Notes: generated by a model from the letters alone, not told the origin. Numbered from the stretch's first letter, positions 43,059 to 54,699 are shown. The stretch: DNA of 64,000 nucleotides from Stella humosa (GCF_006738645.1 NZ_AP019700.1:4694001-4758000); one strand, 5' to 3'. Numbers and translations are program-made.

Positions 43059-45632
43059 TCAGCCGAGCTGGCGGGCCACCTCCTCCATCTCGAAGCACTC
43101 GATGATGTCGCCCGGCTGGATGTCCGTATAGTTCTCGAACGCCATGCCGCACTCGAACCCTTCCTTCACTTCGCGGACTTCGTCCTTGAAGCGCTTCAGG
43201 GTCTTCAGGCTGCCTTCGTGGATGACCACGTCGTCGCGCAGCAGGCGAACCTTCGCCCCGCGCTTGACGGTGCCTTCGGTGATGCGGCAACCGGCGACCT
43301 TGCCGACCTTGGTGATGTTGAAGACATCCAGGATCTGCGCATTGCCGAGGAAGCGCTCGCGCAGGATCGGCGTCAGCATCCCCTGCAGGCCGGCCTTCAC
43401 GTCGTCGACCACGTCGTAGATGATCGAGTAGTAGCGGATGTCGACGCCGTCGCGGCGGGCCAGGTCGCGGGCCTGCGGGTTGGCGCGGACGTTGAAGCCG
43501 ACGATGAAGCCGCCCGACGCCCGGGCCAGCGTCACGTCCGATTCGCTGATGCCGCCGACCGCCGCGTGCAGCACGCGGACGGCCACCTCGTCGGTCGCCA
43601 GCTTGGCGAGCGAGCCGGTGATCGCCTCCAGCGAGCCCTGCACGTCGGACTTGACGACGATCGCCAGTTCCTTGGCCTGGCCGCTGGCGATCTGCGACAG
43701 CATCTCCTCGACCGTGCCGCGCTGGCCGGCCGCCTGCACCTGGTCGCGACGGCGGCGGGTGCGGAAGACGGTGACGTCGCGCGCCCGGCTCTCGTTCTCG
43801 ACCACCGAGAAGTCGTCGCCGGCGAGCGGCACGCCGTTCAGACCCAGGACCTCGACCGGCATGCCGGGCGTCGCCACCTCGATCTTCTCGCCGCGATCGT
43901 CGAGCAGCAGTCGGGCACGGCCCCACTCGCTGCCGGTGACGAACACGTCGCCCATGCGCAGCGTGCCGCGCTGGATCAGGACCGTGGCGACCGCGCCGCG
44001 ACCGCGCTCGAGCTTGGCCTCGATGACCACGCCCTCGGCCGGGCGCTGCGGGTTCGACTTGAGGTCGAGCAGGTCGGCCTGCAGGAGGATCAGCTCCTCC
44101 AGCTTCTCGATGTTGGTGCGCTTGACGGCCGAGACCTCGACGTCCAGCACTTCGCCGCCCAGCTTCTCGACGACGATGCCGTGCTGCAGCAGTTCGGTGC
44201 GGACCCGGTCCGGGTTGGCGTCGGCACGGTCGATCTTGTTGATCGCCACGATCATCGGCACCTGGGCCGCCTGGGCGTGGCGGATCGCCTCGATCGTCTG
44301 CGGCATGACGCCGTCATCGGCCGCGACCACCAGGACGACCACGTCGGTCACCGTGGCGCCACGGGCGCGCATGGCGGTGAACGCCTCATGGCCCGGCGTG
44401 TCGATGAAGGTGATCTTGCGGCCGTTCGACACCGTCACCTGGTAGGCGCCGATATGCTGGGTGATGCCGCCGGCCTCGCGCGCGGCCACGTCGGTCGTGC
44501 GGATGGCGTCGAGCAGCGAGGTCTTGCCGTGATCGACATGGCCCATGACCGTGACGACCGGCGAGCGCGGCACCAGCACCTCGGGCGCGTCTTCCTCGCC
44601 CTTCAGGCCGATCTCGACGTCCGCCTCGGACACGCGCTTGATGTTGTGGCCGAACTCGGTCACGACCAGCTCGGCCGTGTCGGCGTCGATCGTCTGGTTG
44701 ATGGTCGCCATGACGCCCATCTTCATCAGCGTCTTGATTACCTCGCCCGAGCGGGCGGCCATGCGGCTTGCCAGCTCCTGCACGGTGATCGTCTCGGGCA
44801 CGACGACGTCGCGCACGATCCGCTGGTTCTCGGACGGGTCGAACTGGTGGCGGCGCTCCTTCTCGCGGGCACGGCGCTGGGCGGCCATGCTGCGCACCCG
44901 CTCGGCCTCGCTGGTGTTCAGCGCCTGCGTCACGGTGATCTTGCCCGACCGGCGGCGCGGCTCCATGCGCTTGGGCGGCGGCGGGGCCGGACGCTTGGCC
45001 GGCAGGGCAACGCCGGCGCCCGGCCGACGGGCACGGGCCTCGTCCTCGGACTCGGGCGTGATCTTGCCGGCGGCCGTCAGCGCCACGGCCTTGGCCGCGG
45101 CGGCATTGCCCGCGCGCTCGGCCATCTTGCGGCGCTCTTCTTCCTCGGCCTTGCGCTTGACGTCTTCCTCGGCCTTGCGCTTGGCTTCTTCCTCGGCCTT
45201 GCGCTTGGCTTCTTCCTCGACCTTGCGCTTGGCGTCTTCCTCGACCTTGCGCTTGGCGTCTTCCTCGGCCCGGCGGCGCGCGTCCTCTTCGGCGCGGCGC
45301 GACTGGTCGATCTCGGCCTGGCGACGCGCCTCCTCGTCCTTCATGGCGCCCTGGAGGGCGCTCATGCGCGATGCGCGCTCCTCGGCCGTCAGGACGCGCG
45401 ACGGCGCACCGCCGCGACGCAGCGAACCGTCGGCCGCGAACTCGGGCCGGCCGGATTCGCCCGGTACCGCCGCGCGCTTCTTGCGCACCTCGACCTGGAC
45501 CGTCTTGGTCCGGCCGTGCGGGAAGCTCTGGCGCACCTGCGCGGGGCCGGCATCGGCACCCTTCTTCAGTTCGAGCTTGCCCGGGCGCGCCAGCGACAGG
45601 GGCTTACGATCGGTGTCCTTGGTCTCGCTCAT
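43059..45632 (-). CDS. infB: Translation initiation factor IF-2
   Basis: 857 residues from ATG 45632. The N-terminal IF2 region includes a long charged coiled coil of (K/R)RKAEE(E/D)A repeats (about 98-173), then an IF2_N segment ([39 protein letters not shown]), the GTPase domain with G1 GHVDHGKT (364-371), and beta-barrel domains ending in [17 protein letters not shown]. The open frame extends a further 222 bp into the upstream RNA-binding gene; the ATG overlaps that stop (ATGA), which fixes the start. Confidence 0.98.
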   Translation of the reverse strand: MSETKDTDRKPLSLARPGKLELKKGADAGPAQVRQSFPHGRTKTVQVEVRKKRAAVPGESGRPEFAADGSLRRGGAPSRVLTAEERASRMSALQGAMKDEEARRQAEIDQSRRAEEDARRRAEEDAKRKVEEDAKRKVEEEAKRKAEEEAKRKAEEDVKRKAEEEERRKMAERAGNAAAAKAVALTAAGKITPESEDEARARRPGAGVALPAKRPAPPPPKRMEPRRRSGKITVTQALNTSEAERVRSMAAQRRAREKERRHQFDPSENQRIVRDVVVPETITVQELASRMAARSGEVIKTLMKMGVMATINQTIDADTAELVVTEFGHNIKRVSEADVEIGLKGEEDAPEVLVPRSPVVTVMGHVDHGKTSLLDAIRTTDVAAREAGGITQHIGAYQVTVSNGRKITFIDTPGHEAFTAMRARGATVTDVVVLVVAADDGVMPQTIEAIRHAQAAQVPMIVAINKIDRADANPDRVRTELLQHGIVVEKLGGEVLDVEVSAVKRTNIEKLEELILLQADLLDLKSNPQRPAEGVVIEAKLERGRGAVATVLIQRGTLRMGDVFVTGSEWGRARLLLDDRGEKIEVATPGMPVEVLGLNGVPLAGDDFSVVENESRARDVTVFRTRRRRDQVQAAGQRGTVEEMLSQIASGQAKELAIVVKSDVQGSLEAITGSLAKLATDEVAVRVLHAAVGGISESDVTLARASGGFIVGFNVRANPQARDLARRDGVDIRYYSIIYDVVDDVKAGLQGMLTPILRERFLGNAQILDVFNITKVGKVAGCRITEGTVKRGAKVRLLRDDVVIHEGSLKTLKRFKDEVREVKEGFECGMAFENYTDIQPGDIIECFEMEEVARQLG
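45141..45268 (-). repeat. 24-bp tandem repeats in the infB coiled coil
   Basis: About five consecutive copies of a unit near cttcctcggccttgcgcttg (plus-strand reading, 24 bp period) encode successive [16 protein letters not shown] octapeptides. Copies differ by a few bases. Being a multiple of three, copy-number change would only lengthen or shorten the coiled coil. Confidence 0.75.
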
Positions 45633-46297
45633 TTGATCCGTTCTTCGCTTCCGCCCGCTTCGCCCGAATGCCCGCCGTCCGGCCGACCATCGACCGGACC
45701 CGCCGATCCGCTCTGGCGGAAGCCAGCCAGCCGATCCGTATCCGTCTTCAACGCCTTTGCCAGTCGCCCGGCCGAGATCGCCACATGGACGATCCGATCG
45801 CGCGCGAATGCCTGTCCCAGTTCGTCCGCGGTCAGCACCCGAGACACGGGACAATCACCTAGCTGCCGACCGAGCTTTGCCACGCCGTGCGGCCCGGCAT
45901 CGCTTGCTTCTATGATGAGGGCCACACGCCCCTCGCCCAGCCAGCTCCGGACCTTCTCGAATCCGGCGACCGACCTGCCTGCCCGACGCGCCATGCCGAC
46001 CAGATCCAGGCACCGCGCCACCAGGCGCGCCTCGACCCGGTCCGCCAGGTCGGCCGGAACCGTTACCGCGGCCTTGGCCGCCTTGCCGAACAGGCGTCGG
46101 GCCACCGCGCGCGAGACTATATCCCGCGACGCCGTCAACCACAAACCCCGGCCCGGCAACTTTTCGGCGATGTCGGGCACGACCGACGAATCCGGCCCCA
46201 CCACGAACCGCACCATCTGCTCCTTGGGCAGGGTCCGATAGGTGACGAAGCAGCGGCGCAACGGACCCTTGTCGGGGAAGTCCTCCCCCTCGGGCAC
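45629..46297 (-). CDS. RNA-binding protein: YlxR (DUF448) and L7Ae-like domains
   Basis: 222 residues. Residues about 12-75 are the DUF448/YlxR domain ([51 protein letters not shown]); residues about 90-190 resemble a ribosomal L7Ae-like fold ([39 protein letters not shown]). The fusion sits between nusA and infB, as is common in alphaproteobacteria. The start is GTG 46297; no ATG is in frame upstream before nusA. The stop overlaps the infB start (ATGA). Confidence 0.9.
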   Translation of the reverse strand: MPEGEDFPDKGPLRRCFVTYRTLPKEQMVRFVVGPDSSVVPDIAEKLPGRGLWLTASRDIVSRAVARRLFGKAAKAAVTVPADLADRVEARLVARCLDLVGMARRAGRSVAGFEKVRSWLGEGRVALIIEASDAGPHGVAKLGRQLGDCPVSRVLTADELGQAFARDRIVHVAISAGRLAKALKTDTDRLAGFRQSGSAGPVDGRPDGGHSGEAGGSEERIK

Positions 46298-46356
46298 CGC
46301 CTGGACGGTGTCGGCCTCGTGCAGGACGGCCGGCGGATTCGCGTTGGCTGGCGGGT

Positions 46357-47880
46357 TCAGGATGGTTGGGCCTCCTCGCCTTCGAACCAGTGGGCGCGGG
46401 CGGCCATGATGACGGCGTTGGCACCGTCCTCGTCGAGCGCATCCTTGCCGACGATGTCGATGAGCTCGTCGCCGGCGAGGTCGCCCAGGTCGTCGAGCGT
46501 CTTCACGCCTTTCTCGCCCAGCGCCACCAGCATCTGCGGCGTCAGCCCCTCGATCTCGGCGACCGCGTCCTCGACGCCCATCGCCGTGCGGCGCTCGTTG
46601 AACTCCGCATCGCGGCGCTCCAGGAAGCCCTGGGCACGGGTCTGCAGTTCCAGCGCCACGTCCTCGTCGAAGCCCTCGATCCCGGCCAGGTCCTCGGGCG
46701 GCGCGAACGCCACTTCCTCGACCGAGCTGAAGCCCTCGGTGACCAGCAGGTGGGCGATGACGTCGTCGACGTCGAGCGCCTCGATATACATCTTCGAGCG
46801 GCTCTTGAACTCTTCCTGGCGCCGCTCCGATTCCTCGGCCTCGGTCAGGATGTCGATGTCCCAGCCGGTCAGCTGCGAGGCCAGGCGCACGTTCTGGCCG
46901 CGGCGGCCGATGGCGAGGCTGAGTTGCTCGTCCGGCACCACCACTTCCATCCGCTTCTGTTCCTCGTCGAGCACGACCTTGGCCACCTCGGCCGGGGCCA
47001 GCGCATTGACGACGAAGGTGGCCGGGTCCGGCGACCAGGGGATGATGTCGATCTTCTCGCCCTGCAGTTCCTGCACGACGGCCTGGACGCGGCTGCCGCG
47101 CATGCCGACGCAGGCGCCGACCGGGTCGATGCCGCTGTCGTTGGAGATGACGGCGATCTTGGCGCGGCTGCCGGGGTCGCGGGCGACCGACTTGATCTCG
47201 ATGATGTTGTCGTAGATCTCCGGCACTTCCTGGGCGAAGAGCTTGGCCATGAACTGCGGATGGGTGCGCGACAGGAAGATCTGCGGTCCCCGCGTCTCCT
47301 TGCGGACATCGTAGATGTAGGCGCGCACGCGCTCGCCGGTACGGAAGCTCTCGCGCGGGACCAGCTCATCGCGGCGCAGGATCGCCTCGGCCCGGCCCAG
47401 GTCGACGATGACGTTGCCGAACTCCACCCGCTTGACCAGGCCGTTCACGATCTCGCCGACGCGGTCCTTGAATTCGCCGAACTGGCGCTCGCGCTCGGCG
47501 TCGCGGACGCGCTGCACGATCACCTGCTTGGCGGTCTGGGCGGCGATGCGGCCGAAATCGATCGGCGGCAGGGGGTCGGTCAGCACGTCCCCCAGCTCGG
47601 CGCCGGCCTTGATCCGCTGCGCCTGGGCGACGGTGACCTGGGTGGCCTCGTTCTCGACCTCCTCGGCGACGGTGCGGCAGCGGATCAGGCGGATCTCGCC
47701 CGACTTGCGGTCGATCTCGGCGCGGATGTCGTATTCCTGCCCGTACTTGGAGCGGCCAGCCTTCTGGATCGCCTGCTCCATGGCCTCGATGACCTCGTCG
47801 CGCTCGATCCCCTTGTCGCGAGCGACGGTGTCGGCGACCTGAAGCAGCTCCGGGCGGAACATGGTGGCTACGGCTTGCAT
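46357..47880 (-). CDS. nusA: Transcription termination/antitermination factor NusA
   Basis: About 507 residues: NusA N-terminal domain (LLQVADTVARDKGIERDEVIEAMEQAIQKAGRSKYG), S1 domain (GEIVNGLVKRVEFGNVIVDLGRAEAILRRDELVP), two KH domains (GSRVQAVVQELQGEKIDIIPWSPD..., LSLAIGRRGQNVRLASQLTGWDIDI) and C-terminal helix-hairpin-helix repeats ending in an acidic tail. ATG 47880 has GGTGAAG 5 bases upstream; ATG 47862 and GTG 47886 are alternatives. NusA stimulates intrinsic termination, which matters for the terminator just before rimP. Confidence 0.97.
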   Translation of the reverse strand: MQAVATMFRPELLQVADTVARDKGIERDEVIEAMEQAIQKAGRSKYGQEYDIRAEIDRKSGEIRLIRCRTVAEEVENEATQVTVAQAQRIKAGAELGDVLTDPLPPIDFGRIAAQTAKQVIVQRVRDAERERQFGEFKDRVGEIVNGLVKRVEFGNVIVDLGRAEAILRRDELVPRESFRTGERVRAYIYDVRKETRGPQIFLSRTHPQFMAKLFAQEVPEIYDNIIEIKSVARDPGSRAKIAVISNDSGIDPVGACVGMRGSRVQAVVQELQGEKIDIIPWSPDPATFVVNALAPAEVAKVVLDEEQKRMEVVVPDEQLSLAIGRRGQNVRLASQLTGWDIDILTEAEESERRQEEFKSRSKMYIEALDVDDVIAHLLVTEGFSSVEEVAFAPPEDLAGIEGFDEDVALELQTRAQGFLERRDAEFNERRTAMGVEDAVAEIEGLTPQMLVALGEKGVKTLDDLGDLAGDELIDIVGKDALDEDGANAVIMAARAHWFEGEEAQPS

Positions 47881-47911
47881 GGGCACTTCACCTGATGGAG
47901 GGCTCTTGGGC

Positions 47912-48418
47912 CTAGTTGGTCGCGGCCGGCGGCACGGTCGCGGCGATCAGATCGTCGGTCAGCACCAGCTTGGCCCGGTTGATGCGCGCAAACGGTACGC
48001 GGAACATATCCTTCTCGGTCTTCACCAGCACGACGCCGTCCTCGATGCCGAGCATACGGCCCTGGAAGCGCCGGCGCCCGTCGACCGGGGCGTCGGTCTC
48101 GATCCGGGCGACGAAGCCCGCGAAGCGCGCATAGTCGGCCTCGCGCACCAGCGGCCGATCGATCCCGGGCGAGCTGACCTCCAGCGTGTAGGCGGTCGGA
48201 ATCGGGTCGGAAACATCGAGCAGGGCCGAGACGTCGCGGCTGATCTGGGCACAGTCGTCGACCGTCATGGCCGCGCCGTCCCGCCGCTCGGCCATGATCT
48301 GCAAGGTCGGCGAGGCCCCGCCGGAAAGATGGACTCGCACGAGTTCGTATCCCATCGCCTCGAGGGCGGGAGTGATTTCCTGCGCGACCCGGCCGGTTGC
48401 CGACTCCTCAAACGCCAT
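47912..48418 (-). CDS. rimP: Ribosome maturation factor RimP
   Basis: 168 residues: RVAQEITPALEAMGYELVRVHLSGGASPTLQIMAERRDGAAMTVDDCAQISRDVSALLDVSDPIPTAYTLEVSSPGIDRPLV is diagnostic, followed by the SH3-like C-terminal domain. First gene of the rimP-nusA-ylxR-infB-rbfA-truB operon. The ATG lies two bases after the U-tract of an intrinsic terminator and has no adjacent Shine-Dalgarno; GAGGGG at 48443-48448 lies on the far side of the hairpin. GTG 48442, inside the hairpin, would be an alternative start. Confidence 0.95.
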   Translation of the reverse strand: MAFEESATGRVAQEITPALEAMGYELVRVHLSGGASPTLQIMAERRDGAAMTVDDCAQISRDVSALLDVSDPIPTAYTLEVSSPGIDRPLVREADYARFAGFVARIETDAPVDGRRRFQGRMLGIEDGVVLVKTEKDMFRVPFARINRAKLVLTDDLIAATVPPAATN

Positions 48419-48420
48419 AC

Positions 48421-48442
48421 AAAAAAGTGGGCCGAAGCCCAC
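48421..48442 (-). terminator. Intrinsic terminator/attenuator abutting the rimP start codon
   Basis: On the minus strand GTGGGC (48442-48437), loop TTCG, GCCCAC (48432-48427), then six Ts (48426-48421) and the rimP ATG two bases later. The C(UUCG)G tetraloop makes an exceptionally stable hairpin. It could end trmB transcripts (trmB stops 78 bp upstream) and, because any rimP promoter must lie upstream of it, act as an attenuator for the nusA operon. Confidence 0.85.
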
Positions 48443-48519
48443 CCCTCAAAAAGGACCAAGCGATACATGGAGAATGCGGGCTCTTATAACGCAACGGGGT
48501 GTCGCCGCAAGGGATTCCT

Positions 48520-49236
48520 CTATCCCTCGACCGGCCTCTGCCGCCGTCGCAGAAGGATACGCCAGCTTCGGCGCCCCTCTTTCACCGCCTTCTCTTCATA
48601 GCGGGTGACGGGCCAGTCCTCGGCGCGTTCCCGCCACGCCTCCGGCCCCTTCGCCTGCCATTCGAAATGGGGATGGTCGAGCGCGTGTTCCAGCATCCAT
48701 TCCAGATAATCGACGTCGTCGGTGGCCAGCCGCAGCTCCGCCCCGTCGGCCATGACCCGGGCCAGGCGGTCGAGATTCCAGCGCGCCACGAAGCGGCGCT
48801 TGTGGTGGCGGGCCTTCGGCCACGGGTCGGGATGAAGGACGAAGGCGCGCGCGATGGCAGCGTCCGGCAGCGCATCGATGAGCGCGCGGGCGTCGTCGGG
48901 CAGCACGCGCACATTGTCCAGCCCCTCGCGCCGGACATGGGCCAGCAGGCTGACGACGCCGTTGATGAAGGGTTCGGCCCCGAGGATGCCGACGTCGCGA
49001 TGGTGGGCGGCCTGCCAGGCCAGATGCTCGCCCCCGCCGAAGCCCACCTCCAGCCAGCATGACCGGCAGCCGGCGGGGAACAGCGTGGCGGGGTCGATGC
49101 GCTGCCCGTCGGCGGGGCGCTCCATGCCGATGCGGCCCAGCTCGTCGGCCAGCAGGGCCTGCTGCCCGGTCCGCAGCCGGCGCCCCTGCCGCCGGCCGTA
49201 CAGGATCCGCCTGTTCTCCAGATCTGCCTTCTCCAA
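48520..49236 (-). CDS. trmB: tRNA (guanine-N7)-methyltransferase
   Basis: About 238 residues. The SAM site is [30 protein letters not shown]; the [17 protein letters not shown] and late VTRYEEKAV segments are TrmB signatures. It methylates G46 in tRNA. The start is TTG 49236 with GGGGAG six bases upstream; no in-frame ATG lies near. It precedes rimP in the same direction, as in several alphaproteobacteria. The frame continues far upstream antisense to dnaK, which is spurious. Confidence 0.93.
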   Translation of the reverse strand: MEKADLENRRILYGRRQGRRLRTGQQALLADELGRIGMERPADGQRIDPATLFPAGCRSCWLEVGFGGGEHLAWQAAHHRDVGILGAEPFINGVVSLLAHVRREGLDNVRVLPDDARALIDALPDAAIARAFVLHPDPWPKARHHKRRFVARWNLDRLARVMADGAELRLATDDVDYLEWMLEHALDHPHFEWQAKGPEAWRERAEDWPVTRYEEKAVKEGRRSWRILLRRRQRPVEG

Positions 49237-49554
49237 GCCCAGCTCCCCAACGGCATTGCACGGCGGCGGCCCGTCGCCGGGCCGCCCGCGGCGACAGGTG
49301 ACAGGGGTGCCGCGGACATGCAAGAAGGCGCTTGCGGGCGGCCGGCTTCCGGCCGGCCACAATCCTGCCCGAATTCTTTTCCTCCAAGATGCCCCGGCGA
49401 CCAGCGCCCCGTTGCAGCGCCGCGGGGTCCTCTTATATATCCGCTCGACCGTAGGGGCTTTGCGGTCCCCGCGACCCAGCCCCACGACATCCCTGGGGGT
49501 TCCAACGGTGCCTTCGAGGCCGTCGGAACCTGCTGCGATAGGAGAGACATTCTC
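49237..49554 (+). other. Intergenic region trmB-dnaK
   Basis: A 318-bp region between the divergent trmB and dnaK genes. It contains a GC-rich hairpin (GGCCGG/CCGGCC, 49340-49354), an AT-rich heat-shock-like promoter (49411-49438) and a leader of roughly 110 bases before the dnaK ATG. I see no small gene or RNA gene. Confidence 0.6.
49411..49438 (+). promoter_or_regulatory. RpoH (sigma-32)-like promoter of dnaK
   Basis: GTTG (49411-49414), a 17-bp spacer, then CTTATAT (49432-49438). The alphaproteobacterial RpoH consensus is CTTG, 17-18 bp, CyTATnT, so only one -35 base differs. The position, 115-145 bp upstream of dnaK, fits a heat-shock promoter. Confidence 0.6.
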
Positions 49555-51483
<1,929 letters not shown>

Positions 51484-51511
51484 TCGCCTTTGCGTACCTG
51501 AAGACCTGAGG

Positions 51512-51567
51512 ACGGGTATGCGCCCGCTGTCGAACCCAAGCCCGGGATCGACGGCGGGCGCTCCCGT
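51512..51567 (+). terminator. Extended hairpin between dnaK and dnaJ
   Basis: A 14-bp stem, GCGCCCGCTGTCGA (51520-51533) with TCGACGGCGGGCGC (51548-51561), one G-U pair, loop 14 bases. Outer arms ACGGG (51512-51516) and CCCGT (51563-51567) extend it past a small internal loop. The tail is TTCCCC, not a real U-tract, so partial termination or 3'-end protection of dnaK mRNA is more likely than full termination. Confidence 0.6.
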
Positions 51568-51622
51568 TTCCCCTTGCCCAGCCCCGCTCTCGCGGCGGCG
51601 CCACCGAGTTGCCGCCTGACCC

Positions 51623-52747
51623 ATGGCCAAACAGGATTACTACGAGACCCTCGGCGTCGCCCGCGATGCCGACCAGGACGATCTCAAGAAGGCCTATCGC
51701 AAGCTGGCGATGCGCTGGCATCCGGACCGCAACCCCGGCAGCGAAGAGGCCGAGCACAAGTTCAAGGAAATCAACGAGGCCTATGACGTCCTGAAGGACG
51801 ATCAGAAGCGCGGCGCCTACGACCGCTACGGCCATGCCGCCTTCGAGGGCGGCGGTGGCGGGCGCGGCGGCGGTGGCGGCGGCTTCGAGGGCTTCGCCGA
51901 CATCTTCGAGGAGATGTTCGGCGACGTCATGGGCCGGCGCGGCGGCGGCAATGGCGGCCGCGGCAGCGACCTGCGCTACAACCTCGAGATATCCCTGGAA
52001 GACGCCTTTCGCGGCAGCGAGAAGACCATCCGCGTGCCGACCCATGCCGCCTGCGAGGCCTGCAACGGCAGCGGCGCCGAGGCCGGGTCGCGGCCCGTCA
52101 ACTGCCCCACCTGCCAGGGCCACGGCAAGGTGCGCGCCCAGCAGGGCTTCTTCACCATCGAGCGCACCTGCCCCAACTGCAGCGGTTCCGGCCGCATCAT
52201 CGAGAAGCCTTGCAAGTCCTGCGGCGGCGCGGGCCGCGTGCGCAAGGAGAAGACGCTGGCGGTCTCCATTCCGGCCGGGGTCGAGGACGGCACCCGCATC
52301 CGCCTGACCGGGGAGGGCGAGGCCGGCCTGCGCGGCTCGCCGCCGGGTGACCTCTATATCTTCCTGGCCATCTCGCAGCACCGCTTCTTCCAGCGCGACG
52401 GCGCCAACATCCATTGCCGCGTGCCTATCCCGATGACGACGGCGGCGCTGGGCGGGCAGATCGAGGTGCCGACGCTGGACGGCACCTTCGCCAAGGTGTC
52501 GGTGCCGGGCGGCACCCAGTCCGGCCACCAGTTCCGCCTGCGCGGCAAGGGCATGACGGTGCTGCGCTCGACCTCGCGCGGGGACCTCTACATCCAGGCC
52601 ATCGTCGAGACGCCGATGAACCTGACGAAGCGCCAGCAGGAATTGCTGCGCGAGTTCGAGGGGGCCGGTGGCAAGGAGAAGACCAGCCCGGAATCGACCG
52701 GCTTCTTCCAGAAGGTGAAGGAGTTCTGGAGCGACCTGCGCGAATAG
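51623..52747 (+). CDS. dnaJ: Chaperone DnaJ (Hsp40)
   Basis: 374 residues: J domain with HPD at 33-35 (RWHPDRNPG), a Gly/Phe-rich linker, four CxxCxGxG zinc motifs ([32 protein letters not shown]) and the C-terminal substrate-binding domains. It stimulates DnaK's ATPase. Second gene of the dnaKJ cluster, partly separated by a hairpin. Confidence 0.99.
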   Translation: MAKQDYYETLGVARDADQDDLKKAYRKLAMRWHPDRNPGSEEAEHKFKEINEAYDVLKDDQKRGAYDRYGHAAFEGGGGGRGGGGGGFEGFADIFEEMFGDVMGRRGGGNGGRGSDLRYNLEISLEDAFRGSEKTIRVPTHAACEACNGSGAEAGSRPVNCPTCQGHGKVRAQQGFFTIERTCPNCSGSGRIIEKPCKSCGGAGRVRKEKTLAVSIPAGVEDGTRIRLTGEGEAGLRGSPPGDLYIFLAISQHRFFQRDGANIHCRVPIPMTTAALGGQIEVPTLDGTFAKVSVPGGTQSGHQFRLRGKGMTVLRSTSRGDLYIQAIVETPMNLTKRQQELLREFEGAGGKEKTSPESTGFFQKVKEFWSDLRE

Positions 52748-52768
52748 GCCGCTCCAGCCCGGCCGGCT

Positions 52769-53179
52769 TCAGGCCAGCCACTTCTCCATGAAGACCAGTT
52801 CGTCCGTGCGGTAGCCGAGGCGGTCGTAATAGTCGACCACCTGGCGGTTGTCGGGCTCGACCAGCAGGTTGACCTTGTCGCAGCCGCGCTCCGCCAGGCG
52901 GCGCTCGACCAGGTCGACGAGCCCGCGGCCGATCGCCTGGCCGCGCAGTTCCGGCGCCACCGCCAGCCGGTTGATCCAGCCGCGGCGGCCGTCATAGGAG
53001 CCGATGATCGAGGCGACCAGGCGGCCGTCCAGCTCGGCCACCAGGAACAGGTCGGGGTCGCGCTCCAGCTTGCGTTCCAGCGATCCCGGCGTGTCCGACC
53101 GGCTCGGATGCAGCCCGCAGGCCTGCCACAGGGCGACCAGGGCGGCGAAGTCCCCCGGCTCGTAGTTCCGTACTTCCAA
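52769..53179 (-). CDS. GNAT family acetyltransferase (YpeA-like)
   Basis: 136 residues with acetyl-CoA motif A INRLAVAPELRGQAIGRGLVDLVERRLAERGC and the ending VNLLVEPDNRQVVDYYDRLGYRTDELVFMEKWL. This matches the YpeA-type GNAT subgroup, whose substrate is unknown. It is convergent with dnaJ and divergent from dapB. Confidence 0.9.
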   Translation of the reverse strand: MEVRNYEPGDFAALVALWQACGLHPSRSDTPGSLERKLERDPDLFLVAELDGRLVASIIGSYDGRRGWINRLAVAPELRGQAIGRGLVDLVERRLAERGCDKVNLLVEPDNRQVVDYYDRLGYRTDELVFMEKWLA

Positions 53180-53298
53180 GATCCCCTCTCCATCCCCCGA
53201 AGACGCAGCGCCGCAGTGTAGCCGAACCCGTGCCGGCGGGCTTGCGCGGCAGCCGGCGCTGTGGCTCCCTCGCGGGCCAGATCGGGAGGGGACGGGGC

Positions 53299-54123
53299 AT
53301 GGCAGAGGTGCGGATCGGGGTCGCCGGGGCGGCCGGTCGGATGGGGCGGATGCTGGTGGCCGAGGTCGACCGCACGCCGGGCGCCCGCATCGCGGCGGGC
53401 CTGGAGCGGCCCGGCAGCAACGGCGCCGGCAGCGACGTCGGCGAGGTGGCGGGAATCGGCCGGCGAGACGTCGCCATCGTCACGGACCCTGCGTCCATGT
53501 TCGCGGCCGTCGACGTGGCGATCGACTTCACGGCACCCGAGGCCACCGTCGCCCATGCGCGCCTGGCGGCCGAGGCCGGTCGTGGACTGGTCATCGGCAC
53601 CACCGGCCTGACGGCCGAGGACCGCGCGGCGATCGCGGCAGCGGCGGCCGGTGCCGCCATCGTGCTGGCGCCCAACATGAGCCTCGGCGTCAACCTGCTG
53701 ATGGGGCTGGTGGAGCAGGTGGCGGCCACGCTCGACCCCGACTACGACATCGAGATCGTCGAGATGCACCACCGCCACAAGGTCGACGCGCCGTCCGGCA
53801 CCGCGCTGGGCCTGGGCGAGGCCGCCGCCCGCGGGCGCGGCGTGCAACTGGCCGAGGCGGCCGTGCGCTCGCGCGACGGCCATACCGGTGCCCGCGAGCG
53901 CGGCACCATCGGCTTTGCCACGCTCCGCGGCGGCGACGTGGTGGGGGATCATACCGTCGTCTTCGCCGCCGGCGGCGAGCGGCTGGAGCTGACCCATCGC
54001 GCCGGCAGCCGCGAGATCTATGCCCGGGGTGCGGTGCGCGCCGCCCTGTGGCTGGCCGGCCGGCCGCCCGGCCTCTACGACATGATGGACGTGCTGGGCC
54101 TGCGTCAGGCCGGGTCGCGGTAG
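53299..54123 (+). CDS. dapB: 4-Hydroxy-tetrahydrodipicolinate reductase
   Basis: 274 residues: NAD(P)-binding RIGVAGAAGRMGRMLV, DFTAPEATVAHARLA, GTTGLTAED, and the substrate motif EIVEMHHRHKVDAPSGTALGLGE. It makes tetrahydrodipicolinate for lysine and peptidoglycan; DapD and DapE, encoded at 15.5-17.6 kb, act next. ATG 53299 has GGGAGGGG upstream. Its 3' end overlaps the convergent DUF2244 gene by 19 bp. Confidence 0.97.
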   Translation: MAEVRIGVAGAAGRMGRMLVAEVDRTPGARIAAGLERPGSNGAGSDVGEVAGIGRRDVAIVTDPASMFAAVDVAIDFTAPEATVAHARLAAEAGRGLVIGTTGLTAEDRAAIAAAAAGAAIVLAPNMSLGVNLLMGLVEQVAATLDPDYDIEIVEMHHRHKVDAPSGTALGLGEAAARGRGVQLAEAAVRSRDGHTGARERGTIGFATLRGGDVVGDHTVVFAAGGERLELTHRAGSREIYARGAVRAALWLAGRPPGLYDMMDVLGLRQAGSR

Positions 54124-54599
54124 CGCCGCAGCGCGTCGGTCAGCAGGCGCGCCACCCGCGCGCGCTCGTCCGCACCGAGGAAGGCGCCGACCTCCACCCG
54201 GCGGCCATGCGACGTCAGCACCAGGCGATCGCGGCCGCTGGGCGGCCCCTCGTCATGGACGACGCGCAGCCAGTAGGGCTGGAAGGTCCAGCGCTCGACC
54301 GGGCGGCGCGGGCGCAGCCGGTCGACCGTCAGCGCGTCCCCCGCCAGGCGCAGGCGGTCGGCCGTGGCGCGCCGGCGGGCGTAGCTGATGCGGAAGGCGA
54401 TGTAGACGCCCAGCACGTCCAGGCCGAGGAAGCCGAACACCGGCCAGGCGCCGATCATCACGAACATCAGCCCGCTGGCGAGGCTGGCCCCGCCCAGGAC
54501 GGCCATCAGCAGGCCGAAGCCCGCCGGCGACAGGCTGCGGTGCGGGCGCAGTTCCAGATCGAGCAGCGGCGGCGGATCGAGGGTCGCTGTCTGGGCCAT
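54105..54599 (-). CDS. DUF2244 membrane protein
   Basis: 164 residues from ATG 54599. LDLELRPHRSLSPAGFGLLMAVLGGASLASGLMFVMIGAWPVFGFLGLDVLGVYIAFRISYARRRA has two membrane helices, followed by a cytoplasmic beta domain (VERWTFQPYWLRVVHDEGP...LTSHGRRVEVGAFLGADERA). This is the standard DUF2244 architecture, common in alphaproteobacteria and without known function. It is divergent from nth. Confidence 0.85.
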   Translation of the reverse strand: MAQTATLDPPPLLDLELRPHRSLSPAGFGLLMAVLGGASLASGLMFVMIGAWPVFGFLGLDVLGVYIAFRISYARRRATADRLRLAGDALTVDRLRPRRPVERWTFQPYWLRVVHDEGPPSGRDRLVLTSHGRRVEVGAFLGADERARVARLLTDALRRYRDPA

Positions 54600-54699
54600 C
54601 GCCCTGGAGAATAGGCACGGTCCGCGCTGCGGAAAAGAGCGACACGCCCCGGGCGGCAGCGATACTGTGCCCCTTCCCCTGCCGCCAGAGCCACCCCCC

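Noticed and set aside
42837-46241. 1134-codon open frame on the plus strand
   Set aside because: It is the antisense shadow of rbfA, infB and the YlxR gene; the translation is His/Asp/Arg/Leu-rich noise.
48419-48519. A metY-type tRNA in front of rimP, as in Escherichia coli
   Set aside because: The 100-bp gap has no cloverleaf, only the terminator hairpin.
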